A program made the position numbers and the translations under genes. DNA of 64,000 nt from Janthinobacterium sp. 67 (GTDB lineage: Bacteria; Pseudomonadota; Gammaproteobacteria; Burkholderiales; Burkholderiaceae_D): contig NZ_PGES01000001.1 in the NCBI RefSeq assembly GCF_002797895.1, positions 806,001 through 870,000 of the forward strand, in the 5' to 3' direction. The notes under the pieces were generated by a model. That model made no database searches. It was not told where the DNA came from and saw only the letters and a program-made list of their open reading frames with translations. Shown in pieces: positions 8,745 through 18,900 of the stretch (position 1 is its first letter; each line of letters opens with the position of its first letter).

Positions 8745-10823
8745 ATGAAACATTTTCCTTTATTGATTTCCCTTGCCATCGCCATGCCCGCCGTGGCGCA
8801 AACGCGCACCGAAGAGGTCCTGCCTGAAATGAAAGTCATCGTCACGGCCATAGGCGACGGCTACCGTCCGGCCGCCGACACGGCGCTCATGTTGTCGAGC
8901 ACGCCCGGCTACAGCGTGGCGGCCGGCGGCGGCGTGTCCGGCTTGCCGGTAGTGAATGGCTTTGCCGATGACCGCATCAAGATCCGCATCGACGGCATGG
9001 AACTGACGTCGGCCTGCGCCAACCACATGAATGCGCCGCTGTCCTACATCGACCCGCAGCAAGTGCAGCGCATCCGCCTGATCGCGGGCGTGACACCCGT
9101 CAGCGCGGGCGGCGACAGCATCGGCGGCACCATCGAAGTGCAGTCGAACGCGCCCGTGTTTGCCCAGCCCGGCGCGCCGCTGCTGACGCAAGGCAGCTTT
9201 GCCGTATCGGGACGCAGCGTCAACAACAGCGTGGCGACCAGCGTGAATGCGTCGGCCGCCAGCGACAGCCTGAGCGTCGGCTACAGCGGCGCCTACACGC
9301 GCGGCCACAGCTATGAAGATGGCCATGGCAACAAAGTGCTGGCCAGCATGCTTGAAAGCATCAACCAGTCCATCGTGCTGGCGGCGAAACGCGATGGCCA
9401 GCAGCTGACCCTGCGCGCCGGCGTGCAGCACATCCCGTACCAGGGTTTCCCGAACCAGTACATGGACATGACGGACAACCACGGCCAGTTCGCCAACCTG
9501 GCCTACCAGGGCACATTTGCCTGGGGCGTGCTGGACGCGCGCGCCTACTGGCAGCAGACGGACCATGAAATGGGCTTTTTTACCCCCGAGCGCAAGGGCA
9601 CGATGCCGATGATCACGCACGGGCGCAACACGGGTTACGCGCTGATGGCCAGCTTGCCAATGGCTGCGGGCGAGTTGCGCCTGGGCCAGGAGTGGCACGG
9701 CTTCCGCCTTGACGATTACTGGCCGGCCGTGCCCGGTTCCATGATGATGGGACCGCGCACCTATCTGAACATCAACGACGGCAAGCGCGACCGCACCGTG
9801 CTGTTCGGCGAACTGGAAACGCGCCACGATGCGCGCTGGACGAGCGTGCTGGGCGTGCGCGGCGAATCCGTGCGCATGGACACGGGCGATGTGCAATCGT
9901 ACGGCACCAATATGATGAACATGCCGGACGTGATGGCCGCCAGGGCCTTCAATGCGCGCAGCCGCAGCCAGCGCGACACGAATATCGATGCTTCGGCGCA
10001 AACCACCTTCACGCCAGACGCGGCCAGCAGCTATGAATTCGCGCTGGCGCGCAAGGTGCGCTCGCCCAACCTGTACGAGCGCTACTCGTGGGGCCGGGGC
10101 TCGATGGCGATGACCATGACCAACTGGTTTGGCGATGGCAATGGCTATGTGGGCGATATCGACCTCAAGCCCGAGACGGCTACCACGGCGGCGTTCACGG
10201 CCGACTGGCATGGCGGCGGCGAGGAGAGCTGGTTCCTGCGCGTCAACCCCTATTACAGCAAGGTCGACAATTACATCGACGTCGACGTGCTGGCGTCTTT
10301 CCACCCGTATATGAAAATGGGCGCGAATGGCAATCTGCTGCGCTTTGCCAACCACGACGCCAGGCTGTACGGCGCGAATCTGGCGTGGCAGCTGCCGTTG
10401 ACGCGCAGCGCGCGCTGGGGCAGCTTCATGGCGACGGGCAACGCCGCATACACACGGGGCAAGCGCAGCGATGGCGGCGACCTGTACCGCATGATGCCAT
10501 TCAATGCCTTGCTGGCCGTCGAGCACAAGCTGGGTGCCTGGAGCAACCGCATCGAAACGAAGATCGTGGCCCGCAAGGACAAGGTCGACGCGCGCCGCTT
10601 CGAACCGGAAACAGGCGGCTACGCGCTCGTCAACCTGCGCAGCAGCGTAGCGCTGGGCAAGATGGCCAGCCTGAGCGCGGGAGTGAGCAACCTGTTCAAC
10701 CGCGCGTATGCGGATCCGCTGGGCGGCGTGTATTTGTCGGGCTTGAAGGCAAACGGCGGGGCGTTGCAAGCCTTGCCGGCCGAGGGCAGGTCGATTGATC
10801 TGGGACTGCAGCTCAAGTTCTAA
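8745..10823 (+). CDS. TonB-dependent copper receptor (OprC-like)
   Basis: Outer-membrane beta-barrel of 692 residues with a short signal peptide (MKHFPLLISLAIAMPAVAQ), a plug domain and a C-terminal Phe (LGLQLKF) expected for barrel assembly. It carries both copper-ligand signatures known from Pseudomonas OprC: C-x-x-x-M at C91-M95 (CANHM) and H-x-M at H274-M276 (HEM). This makes copper a better guess than a siderophore. Start at 8745 places the signal peptide at the N-terminus; an upstream in-frame start at 8679 would give a non-signal extension. Likely co-transcribed with the DUF2946 gene. The oprC symbol is withheld because only motifs and context support it. Confidence 0.85.
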   Translation: MKHFPLLISLAIAMPAVAQTRTEEVLPEMKVIVTAIGDGYRPAADTALMLSSTPGYSVAAGGGVSGLPVVNGFADDRIKIRIDGMELTSACANHMNAPLSYIDPQQVQRIRLIAGVTPVSAGGDSIGGTIEVQSNAPVFAQPGAPLLTQGSFAVSGRSVNNSVATSVNASAASDSLSVGYSGAYTRGHSYEDGHGNKVLASMLESINQSIVLAAKRDGQQLTLRAGVQHIPYQGFPNQYMDMTDNHGQFANLAYQGTFAWGVLDARAYWQQTDHEMGFFTPERKGTMPMITHGRNTGYALMASLPMAAGELRLGQEWHGFRLDDYWPAVPGSMMMGPRTYLNINDGKRDRTVLFGELETRHDARWTSVLGVRGESVRMDTGDVQSYGTNMMNMPDVMAARAFNARSRSQRDTNIDASAQTTFTPDAASSYEFALARKVRSPNLYERYSWGRGSMAMTMTNWFGDGNGYVGDIDLKPETATTAAFTADWHGGGEESWFLRVNPYYSKVDNYIDVDVLASFHPYMKMGANGNLLRFANHDARLYGANLAWQLPLTRSARWGSFMATGNAAYTRGKRSDGGDLYRMMPFNALLAVEHKLGAWSNRIETKIVARKDKVDARRFEPETGGYALVNLRSSVALGKMASLSAGVSNLFNRAYADPLGGVYLSGLKANGGALQALPAEGRSIDLGLQLKF

Positions 10824-10830
10824 AGCGGAA

Positions 10831-10878
10831 ATAACGCGCCTTCGTCCTGCTCATCAAACGGAGGACGGGGCGTGTTAT
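10831..10878 (+). terminator. Hairpin after copper receptor, probable terminator
   Basis: Arms ATAACGCGCCTTCGTCCT (10831-10848) and AGGACGGGGCGTGTTAT (10862-10878) pair almost throughout, with one mismatch and a small bulge, around a 13-base loop. It starts eight bases after the receptor stop codon. No T tract follows on the + strand, so it may instead stabilise the 3' end of the message. It covers the upstream in-frame ATG at 10872 and so argues against that start for the next gene. Confidence 0.55.
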
Positions 10879-10955
10879 CGGGAATGAAAGTAATGGATGG
10901 ACTTTCCATGAGTTTAATCATGGGCTATCAACAACCGCCATCCGCAAAAAGAAAA

Positions 10956-11453
10956 ATGAGAAGATCCACATGCCTTGCCGCCATGCTGTTTAGTCTTTGC
11001 TCCATCGTCTCGGCCCAGGACGTCCTGCTTGCCGGACACGTGCAGCGGGTCGTGTTGCAACCGTCAGGCACCGAGCCTTGCCCTCCGCCTTGTCCGCCCG
11101 CCTTACCAGCCGTTGCCGGCAAGCCGCAGGCGGTCTGCATATCGAACACCGGCGGCTGCCAGATGATGGAGGTCAAAGTGGACCACGTCTATCGCGGCGT
11201 GGTGCAGTCGCAGACACGCCAATTCTCGTCGCGCATCGGTGAATTTGGCCCCAGTTTCCCCGTGAGCGAGAAACAAATCGTGGTCAACGAAGAAGGCGGC
11301 AAGGTCTCCTGGTCATTTGTAGACAATCGGAATGGGAAGATTTTCATCGATCCGAAACGCCTGCGCAGTGTCGCTGGCGTTGCCTCCGCCACGCAAGACG
11401 ATGGCGAATGGGTGGCGCTGGACGAGGTGCTGGCGCGTAAGCACGGCCATTAA
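10956..11453 (+). CDS. Hypothetical secreted protein
   Basis: Unrecognised protein of about 165 residues. It begins with a signal peptide, MRRSTCLAAMLFSLCSIVSA, cleaved before QDV. A Pro/Cys-rich stretch (EPCPPPCPPALP) and further Cys (CISNTGGC) suggest disulfides in the periplasm. The remainder is a small mixed domain without known motifs (VDHVYRGVVQSQTRQFSSRI). Two further in-frame ATGs lie upstream (10872, 10908), but the signal peptide and the hairpin at 10831-10878 favour 10956. It is separate from the copper genes. No function can be assigned. Confidence 0.6.
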   Translation: MRRSTCLAAMLFSLCSIVSAQDVLLAGHVQRVVLQPSGTEPCPPPCPPALPAVAGKPQAVCISNTGGCQMMEVKVDHVYRGVVQSQTRQFSSRIGEFGPSFPVSEKQIVVNEEGGKVSWSFVDNRNGKIFIDPKRLRSVAGVASATQDDGEWVALDEVLARKHGH

Positions 11454-11535
11454 CTATCATGGCAATCGCTGTGTCCCGAGCAAGACGTCTTGACCTGTTC
11501 AAGCAGGCTACACAAGCTGATCCGACGCAGGGCCA

Positions 11536-11760
11536 TCAATTCCCGCCGCCGCTCTTTTTCCGCCGCGACCCGGTCAGGACGCGCAGCGCGGTGGCGATCG
11601 GTACCTTGTTCTTGGCGAGGTAGGCGGCGGCCGTGGCCGTATCGAGCATTTCCTGGAAAATAATGCCGACTTCGACTTTTTGGGCCGTCAAATCGTCCTG
11701 CCTTGCGCAGTCGAGGATATCCATATTCGTAGCAGTGACCTTGTCATTCTTGGAGCGCAT
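11536..11760 (-). CDS. Hypothetical small protein
   Basis: A 74-residue protein preceded by a good ribosome binding site (GAGG, six bases before the ATG). The middle (EMLDTATAAAYLAKNKVPIA) looks helical and the end is basic (GSRRKKSGGGN). Several polar N-terminal residues and no membrane segment suggest a cytoplasmic protein. I do not recognise the family. An isolated gene between two + strand genes. Confidence 0.5.
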   Translation of the reverse strand: MRSKNDKVTATNMDILDCARQDDLTAQKVEVGIIFQEMLDTATAAAYLAKNKVPIATALRVLTGSRRKKSGGGN

Positions 11761-11986
11761 TTTTGCCTCGGTAGAAAAGAGAAAAAATGTCTCCTTTTAT
11801 TTGCCTTTAAGATAACTTATTTTTGTGCCTTTGTGGTAATTTTTCTTTAATCGATAGTGCATTCAGGAATTAAATTTAGCTATCGTAAGAGATAGGGCAT
11901 CGGTTCTGGTATTGCTTGACGGAACATTTGGCTGCATAGTGGGAACTGCAATCAAACGGCGGTTAGCTGATGAGGCCCAAAAAATT

Positions 11987-12724
11987 ATGACAAGTAATGC
12001 CAAACTGGCCGTCCTGATCGATGCGGACAATGCCCAGGCGTCGATCATCAAGGAATTGCTGACAGAGGTATCGACTTTTGGTACCGCATCGGTGAAGCGT
12101 GCTTATGGAGACTGGACGACGCCCAATTTGAAGGGCTGGAAGGAAATCCTGCATTTGATGGCCATTCAGCCGATCCAGCAATTCAGCTATACGACAGGAA
12201 AAAATTCGACGGATTCATCGCTGATCATCGACGCCATGGATTTGCTGCACTCTGAAAAGCTGGACGGCTTTTGCCTGGTATCGTCCGACAGTGATTTCAC
12301 GCGCCTTGCAACACGGATTCGCGAATCAGGACTGGCCGTGTATGGTTTTGGTGAAAGAAAGACGCCGCCAGCCTTTGTCGCCGCCTGCGACAAGTTTGTT
12401 TATACGGAGATCTTGCGGCCGGTCACATTGCCTCCATCGGCAGAAAAGCAGCAAAAACCGTTACATGCGCTGGCGCCTGTCTCCCTCGACGCGGATACGC
12501 GGGAAGTGCTGCGCAAGGCCATCATTGCCGCAGCGCGTGATGATGGTTTTGCCTCCTTGAGTGGCGTCGGCAGTCTGATCTTGAAGAATAATCCAGCCTT
12601 CGACCCGCGCCACTATGGCTGCCAGAAATTGAGTGAGCTGGTGCGTCGCCTTCCTTTCGTTGAAGTCAAAGAAGTTCAAAGCGAAAAAAATCCTGCCATG
12701 CATCTGTACATCAAATTGAAGTAG
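11987..12724 (+). CDS. NYN domain protein with C-terminal OST-HTH/LOTUS domain
   Basis: A 245-residue protein of the LabA/DUF88 type. Residues about 5-150 form a NYN (PIN-like) nuclease domain with the expected acidic residues in LIDADNAQ and SSDSDF and the GFCLVSSDSDFTRLATRI core. Residues about 165-245 (LRKAIIAAARDDGFASLSGV to the end) match an OST-HTH/LOTUS RNA-binding domain. The combination predicts a metal-dependent RNase or RNA-binding factor; its substrate is unknown. The start at 11987 begins directly at the domain; upstream in-frame sequence from 11912 is AT-rich leader. Base composition around it is less GC-rich than its neighbours. Confidence 0.85.
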   Translation: MTSNAKLAVLIDADNAQASIIKELLTEVSTFGTASVKRAYGDWTTPNLKGWKEILHLMAIQPIQQFSYTTGKNSTDSSLIIDAMDLLHSEKLDGFCLVSSDSDFTRLATRIRESGLAVYGFGERKTPPAFVAACDKFVYTEILRPVTLPPSAEKQQKPLHALAPVSLDADTREVLRKAIIAAARDDGFASLSGVGSLILKNNPAFDPRHYGCQKLSELVRRLPFVEVKEVQSEKNPAMHLYIKLK

Positions 12725-12842
12725 GGAAGAAGCCGGGCCATCATGACAGATGACCTCCCGTCACCCATTGCCTGATCAACCGTCGTTTGCCAGCGGCGCC
12801 CGGATGCGGTCTAATCATGGCTTGTCCCTTTACGAGCTTGCC

Positions 12843-14162
12843 ATGCTGCCCACTTCCGCCATCGCCGCGCTGCGCGAAAAATTTCCCCTGATTACAGAAT
12901 TGATGGCCTTGCAGCCCTTGAACTGGTTCAATCCCCGCATTGCGCCGGCGGCCGAGGGCCTGAAAGACGTAGGCTTGACTGCCGATGACGTGGCCCAGGC
13001 CAGCGCGCGCCTGGCCCGTTTTGCGCCGTATCTGGCCAAGGCGTTTCCGGAAACGCAGGCCAGCGGCGGCATCATCGAGTCGCCCGTCGTGCCGCTACCC
13101 GCCATGCAGGCGGCACTTGACATGACGAGCGGTCAGCTGTGGCTCAAGCAGGATAGCCATCTGCCCATTTCCGGCTCGATCAAGGCGCGCGGCGGCATCT
13201 ATGAAGTGCTGAAACACGCGGAAATGCTGGCGCTGGACGCCGGTCTGCTGAAGGAGGGCGATGATTACGGCCTGCTGGCCAGCGACGCCGTGCGCGCCTT
13301 CTTTGGCCAGTACGCGATCGCCGTCGGTTCCACGGGCAACCTCGGCTTGTCGATCGGCATCATGAGCGCGCGCCTGGGCTTTCGCGCCACGGTGCACATG
13401 TCGGCCGACGCGCGGCAATGGAAGAAGGACAAGTTGCGCAGCCACGGCGTGACCGTCGTCGAGTACGCGACCGACTACAGCGTGGCCGTGGAAGCGGGGC
13501 GCAAGCAGGCGGAGAACGACCCCACCTGCCACTTCGTCGACGATGAAAACTCGCACGATCTGTTCCTCGGCTACGCGGTGGCGGGCCAGCGCCTGAAAGC
13601 CCAGTTCGCTACAAACGGCGTGACGGTCGATGCGGACCACCCCTTGTTCGTGTACCTGCCGTGCGGCGTGGGCGGCGGCCCCGGCGGCGTGGCCTTCGGC
13701 TTGAAGCTGGCCTTTGGCGATGCCGTCCACTGCGTCTTCGTCGAGCCGACACATTCGCCATGCATGCTGCTGGGCGTGCATACGGGCTTGCATGAAGGGA
13801 TCAGCGTGCAGGAGATCGGCATCGACAACCTCACGGCCGCCGACGGCCTGGCCGTGGGACGCCCGTCCGGCTTCGTCGGGCGCGCCATGCAGCGGCTGAT
13901 CGATGGCTACGCCACCGTCACGGATGAAGAACTGTACCGCTTGCTGGCCCTGCTGGAGCAGACGGAGCAGCTGCGCCTGGAACCGTCCGCCGTGGCCGGT
14001 TTCGCGGGCATTCCCGCCGTGCTGGCCGCGCCGCAGTATCAGCCGCACCTGGAAACGGCCACGCACCTGGTGTGGGGCACGGGCGGCAGCATGGTTCCCG
14101 AGGCGGAAATGGCGGCCTACGTGGCGCGCGGCCGCGCGCTGCTGGCGTCCGGGGCCGTTTGA
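12843..14162 (+). CDS. dsdA: D-serine dehydratase (D-serine ammonia-lyase)
   Basis: PLP enzyme converting D-serine to pyruvate and ammonia, used for detoxification and as a carbon/nitrogen source. It aligns along its whole length with E. coli Dsd[28 protein letters not shown], the PLP-lysine motif [14 protein letters not shown] (Lys114 with this start), [19 protein letters not shown], the phosphate-binding [15 protein letters not shown], and [15 protein letters not shown]. Matching the E. coli N-terminus places the start at 12843, giving 439 residues. In-frame ATGs at 12750 and 12804 would add unrelated residues, and none of the three has an obvious ribosome binding site. Its stop overlaps the start of the LysR gene behind it. 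Confidence 0.93.
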   Translation: MLPTSAIAALREKFPLITELMALQPLNWFNPRIAPAAEGLKDVGLTADDVAQASARLARFAPYLAKAFPETQASGGIIESPVVPLPAMQAALDMTSGQLWLKQDSHLPISGSIKARGGIYEVLKHAEMLALDAGLLKEGDDYGLLASDAVRAFFGQYAIAVGSTGNLGLSIGIMSARLGFRATVHMSADARQWKKDKLRSHGVTVVEYATDYSVAVEAGRKQAENDPTCHFVDDENSHDLFLGYAVAGQRLKAQFATNGVTVDADHPLFVYLPCGVGGGPGGVAFGLKLAFGDAVHCVFVEPTHSPCMLLGVHTGLHEGISVQEIGIDNLTAADGLAVGRPSGFVGRAMQRLIDGYATVTDEELYRLLALLEQTEQLRLEPSAVAGFAGIPAVLAAPQYQPHLETATHLVWGTGGSMVPEAEMAAYVARGRALLASGAV

Positions 14163-15085
14163 TGCCGCCCGGCGCGCCGCGCATGGCCACGCTGACGGCC
14201 AGCCAGTTCGCCAACCTGCACACCTTTCTCGTGGCGGCGCGCCATGCCAGTTTCGCGCTGGCCGCGCAGGAACTGGCGCTCACGCCCAGCGCCGTCAGCC
14301 ACCGCATCGCGCGGCTGGAAGCGGGTCTGGGCCTGCGCCTGTTCGAGCGCCTGACACGGCAGGTAAAGCTGACGGCCGACGGCGAGCGCATCTTCGCCGC
14401 GCTGCAAATCGGCTGGGATGGCTTGCATGCGGCGCTGGCCGGCGGCGATGCGCTCACGGGCAGCATCACCGTGCATGCGCGCCCGTCCATCGCCCAATGC
14501 TGGCTGGTGCCGCGCCTGGCAGGTTTTACGGCGCAGTATCCGGACGTGTCGATCGATTTGCGCGTGGGCAATGATAGCGTGGACTTTCGCGCCGGCCAGG
14601 CCGACCTGGCCTTGCATTACGGCGACGGCAGCTTTCCCGGCCTGGCATCGCGCAAGCTGATGGGCGAATGGCTGGCGCCCGTGTGCAGTCCCGATTATGC
14701 GCGCGATCACGGCTTGCTGGATATGCCGCACGACTTGCGCGATGCGACGGTGCTGCACGACACCCTGGCCTGGCCCGCCTGCGCGCCCGATGCCGAGTGG
14801 CGGCTGTGGCTGGACGGGCAGGCGGCGGAGGCGAGTTTGCCCGCGCGCAGCCTGCGTTTCGACCGCGCCGACCTGTGCGCGCAGGCGGCCATCCACCACG
14901 CGGGCGTGGCCATGGGCCGGCGCCAGCTGGTGCAGCCGTGGCTGGACAGCGGCCAGCTGATCCTGCCGTTTGGCGGCTTTGCCTTGGCCAGCCCGCAGGC
15001 GTATTACCTCGTGCACAGCGGGCGTGCCGCGCTGCCGGCAAGAGTGCAAGCCTTGTTCGACTGGCTGCTGGGGCAGGCAATTTGA
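14162..15085 (+). CDS. LysR-family regulator, DsdC-like
   Basis: A 307-residue LysR-type activator with an N-terminal winged HTH (FLVAARHASFALAAQELALT PSAVSHRIARLEAGLGLRLF, residues about 18-60) and a substrate-binding domain. The phrase LFERLTRQVKLTADGERIF is close to E. coli DsdC. TGATG overlap with dsdA by one base implies translational coupling, so activator and enzyme are made together. In E. coli dsdC is divergent from dsdXA, so this tandem order is different, and no dsdX or cycA permease is adjacent. Effector presumed to be D-serine. Confidence 0.85.
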   Translation: MPPGAPRMATLTASQFANLHTFLVAARHASFALAAQELALTPSAVSHRIARLEAGLGLRLFERLTRQVKLTADGERIFAALQIGWDGLHAALAGGDALTGSITVHARPSIAQCWLVPRLAGFTAQYPDVSIDLRVGNDSVDFRAGQADLALHYGDGSFPGLASRKLMGEWLAPVCSPDYARDHGLLDMPHDLRDATVLHDTLAWPACAPDAEWRLWLDGQAAEASLPARSLRFDRADLCAQAAIHHAGVAMGRRQLVQPWLDSGQLILPFGGFALASPQAYYLVHSGRAALPARVQALFDWLLGQAI

Positions 15086-15129
15086 TACACTGCGCCCCTC
15101 ATTGAAAAAACGCGCCAGAAAGCAGTCCC

Positions 15130-15942
15130 ATGCATCCACCTCCACTGACCTCCACGCCGCCACGAGAGCTGCGCGCATATGCGCTGGCCTGCCTGCTCGA
15201 ACCGGACCCGGCAACCAAGGTGGCGATGGTGGCGGCCATGGCCGAAGCGCAGCTTGCGCTCGATGCGCAAGCGCCTTTGGCGCCGACCGGCCCCGTGCCG
15301 GGCCGTCCCGAGCGGCCGGAACTGGTGCCGCCGCGCCTGGTCGGGCGGCGCTCGATGATCACGCCGGAAGGGCGCGCCATGCTCGTGCACGCGCTCGCGC
15401 ACATCGAATTCAATGCGATGAATCTGGCGCTCGACGCGCTGTGGCGCTTCCCGGACTTGCCGTTTGACTACTACACGGACTGGCTGCGCGTGGCCAAGGA
15501 GGAAGCGACGCACTTTGCCATGCTGCAGGCGCACCTGCAGGTGCTGGGCCACACGTATGGCGACTTCCCCGGCCACGACAGCCTGTGGGAAATGGTCGAC
15601 AAGACGCGCGGCGACGTGCTGGCGCGCATGGCGCTCGTGCCGCGCACCCTGGAAGCGCGGGGCCTCGACGCGATTCCGCCGCTGCGCGCCAAGCTGGCGC
15701 AGGCGGGCGACATGGCCGCCGCCGCCATCCTCGACATCATCTTGCGCGATGAAGTGGGGCACGTGGAAATCGGCAACCGCTGGTATGGCTACCTGTGCGA
15801 TCAACGGGGACTGGAATTGCGCGCCACCTATGCCGAGCTGGCGCTGCGCTACGAAGCGCCCACTTTGCGCGGCCCGTTCAATCTGGAAGCGCGGCGGCGG
15901 GCGGGGTTTTCGGAGCTGGAACTGTCCGATCTGCCCGCCTGA
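15130..15942 (+). CDS. DUF455 family ferritin-like protein
   Basis: A 270-residue all-helical protein of the DUF455 family. The ferritin-like di-metal ligand pattern is clear: Glu93 in AHIEFNA, Glu125 and His128 in KEEATH, Glu208 and His211 in RDEVGHVEI. This predicts a di-iron or di-manganese centre. Biochemical role is uncharacterised; the family is sometimes linked to rRNA/tRNA modification-type diiron enzymes, but no specific reaction is supported here. It follows the LysR gene by 44 bases and converges on the giant secreted protein gene. Confidence 0.85.
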   Translation: MHPPPLTSTPPRELRAYALACLLEPDPATKVAMVAAMAEAQLALDAQAPLAPTGPVPGRPERPELVPPRLVGRRSMITPEGRAMLVHALAHIEFNAMNLALDALWRFPDLPFDYYTDWLRVAKEEATHFAMLQAHLQVLGHTYGDFPGHDSLWEMVDKTRGDVLARMALVPRTLEARGLDAIPPLRAKLAQAGDMAAAAILDIILRDEVGHVEIGNRWYGYLCDQRGLELRATYAELALRYEAPTLRGPFNLEARRRAGFSELELSDLPA

Positions 15943-15948
15943 CCCTGC

Positions 15949-18900
15949 TTAAGGATGGGCCGTGAGGCTGATGTGCCAGTGGCTCAGGTGTCCCGCCTCG
16001 ATGTGCACTTTGGCCGGCTTGGTCCAGGCGCCGGCGCCGGGTATCTTGTCGGCCGGCGCGGCGGAAAAACGCCCGTCGACGAGGGCCAGCTTGACGAAGC
16101 TGGGGCCGATGTAGATGACGCGCGTGCCGGCTTGTGCCGCCTCCTGGGCCAGCATGGCCCGGTTCGCCGCTATCCACGCCTGCAGGCTTGCCAGCTTCGG
16201 CTTTTGCGCGGCATTGGCCGCCACTTCCGCCTTCGCGTCGCTGATCAGCTTGTGAATGGCGGCGCCATCGTTCTGGCCGCCCAGCGCGTCCGTGTAGCCG
16301 CCCGCGCCGTCCGCGTAGCGCAAGTCGATCTGCTGACCGTCGCTGTGGCCGCTGTGGCCGAGGATGGAGCGGCCCGTTGCCGTCTGCGTCACGTGCTGGC
16401 CGCTGATGTCGTCGAAACGGTAAGCCTTGCCCGCCAGCCAGGCGATGGCCAGGCGCGTGGCCCACGAATCGCCGCCAGGGTCGCGCGTGCCGTAGCGCCG
16501 CGCCGCCAGCGCCGCCTCGTCATTGGCCAGGTACAGGGGAATGTGGGCCGTGTCGCCCTTGAATTCCACTTGCCCCCCTTCGGCCGGGTCGGAGCTGGCG
16601 TCGACATTGTCGACGCTGCCCTTCAGGCGCACCGTGACGACGGCCTTCTTGTCGAGCTTGGCGCCGGCAAAGGCGGGCAGCACCAGGCCGGGAAATTTCA
16701 CCGCGCCGGCAGTCTTGGTATTGGTCTGGGACAATAAATTCTCCGTGCTGAAGGCGGGATCGCCGCCGCCCGACGAGATGCCGATATTGACTTCCGTAAT
16801 CGTTGCCGTTGCCGGGGTATAGTGCAATTCCAGCGGCACGGTGTGCGTGGCCGTCGCCGTTCCTTGCGACACGGATACATACGGCCCCGCCAAATTGCCC
16901 GTCAGCTTGATCGGCTGCAGCACGGGGTGGGCGGCCTGGTTCGGCGAGCTGAACTTCGCCAGCGTCACCTTCAATCCCTTGCACGCGAGGCTCAGTTCCA
17001 CCGTCGTCACGGTGGCCAGGGCGCTGTCGCCGATATTCGTGGCGCTGACGTTGCCGCCCAGGTTCAAAGCCCCGTCCTTGGTTTGCTTGCTGACGTCGAC
17101 GCACTCCGTCCTGACGATGCTGCCTTGCGTGTAATGCGTCTGGTTGACGGCGCCCGCGGCGGCCAGGCTGACGCCAGGCAACCCGGTCACGGCGTACGAC
17201 CACGTATCGTTGTACTGGCTTTGCGCCGTCGTGTAGGTGGGATACTCGGCCGTGCTGACGGTGATTTTGACGCCCACGTTTTTCGTGCCCTTGGGCACGG
17301 TGAAGGCGATGGGCGAGGTGATGGTCTGGTTTTGCGCCGCCGCCGTGGCCGTGAAGGTCTTGCTGTCCACGTCATCCTGCGGCGTGGCCTCGCCTGCGGC
17401 GCGGGGGCTGGCGGCCACCGCGCGCGCGGGCGGCCCGGCGCCATCCTGGGTGACGCTGCCGGCCGCATAGGTCTGCGCGCCGGCGCGCAGGGTCAGGCTT
17501 GCCGCATACGGATAGACGATGTCGACATTGACGTTGCTGCTGTTCTCGAAGACGACGGCGCTGACGCTGACCACGTTCGGGTGGACCAGGTCGTTCAAGG
17601 TCAGCTGGTAGGTATCGGGCAGCACGCCATCGAAGTGGAAGGCGCCCGTGGCATCGACCACGGCCACCTGGCGCTGGTGGTGGTTGTAGCCGGCCAATAA
17701 CATCTTCTTGCCGGCCAGCCCCGTGGCATTGCCGCCCGCCGGCGTGCGCAGCTGCCCTTGCAGCACGATGCCGGACTTGATGACGATCAAGGCATAGCTG
17801 GCCGTGAATTCGCCATCCTGCGAGACGAAATTGAGGTTCAGCTCATAGCTGCCGTTGGGCAAGGGTGCCAGCAGTTGCTGCATGGACACGGGACTGATGC
17901 TGAAAGTGCCGCTGGCCGCATCGAACGTCCAGTAGGACTTCAGGCTGATGGCCACGCCATTCGGGGCGGACAGCAAGCCGTCGCTGTCGTCCTGCAAGGC
18001 CATGGGGGCGGCATCGACGAGGCGGAAGCCCAGGGCGCCCGGCTGCAGGCGGTTGTTCGGCCCCAGTCCCGTGATGGCCAGCACGGGCGCCGTGGTCGGC
18101 ACGCTGCCGTCGTCGTTCGGTTCCACATAGGTTTCCACGGCCGTGGGCAATTCCGTCTGGATCAGCAGGTCCAGGGTCGTGATCTTGCCGCCCTTGCTGA
18201 GGGAAAATTGCGCGTGCTGGTCCACGCCCGTGTCGCCGGGCGTGGAAAAGCGCAGGCTGCCGTCCTGCAGCAGCACGTCCGTGACGGCGCCGCTGGCCTT
18301 GACGCTGTCGGCGCCGTCGGGAAAGCCCAGTCCGGCGAGCGGCAGCACGACCACTTGCGCGGGCCGCACGGGGTCGAGGGCGATGCCGGTACTGGTGCTG
18401 AAGGTCCACATCAGACCTGCGCTCTGGAAGGCGACGCTGCGCTCGATGCGCAGGGTGATGGTATCGGTGGGCGTGACGGTGGCGCCCGCGCCGATGCTGC
18501 CGGCCAGCACCTCGCCATCGATGATGGTGCTGCCAGCTGGCACGCTGGCCAGCACGGCTTGCACATTGCCGGCCGTGTCGCTGCCATTGTTGCGGATGTG
18601 CACGCGGTAGGTGTAGTCCCAGGCCGTGCGGTTGACGCGCTGCTCGGCCACTTTTTCCAGCGAGGTGACTTCGAGATCGCCGGCGGCCTGCGTGGCGGTC
18701 ACTGCGGCGGCCAGCATGACCTTCGGCGCGGCCGGCTGCATGGGATCGTCCGGTCCGCCGCAGGCGCACAGGCTCAGTGCCAGCCCTGTGGCCAGCGCGG
18801 CGCCCGCCAGCTGCCGGCGCCGCAGGCAGGCCATGGCCAGCACGCCCGCCAGCAGCAGCCATGGGGTGGAGGGCAGGGCGACGGCGGACGGCTGCGTGAT

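Noticed and set aside
8760..10769. 669-codon open frame antisense to the copper receptor
   Set aside because: The receptor on the + strand has a complete signal peptide, plug and barrel; the antisense frame has nothing.
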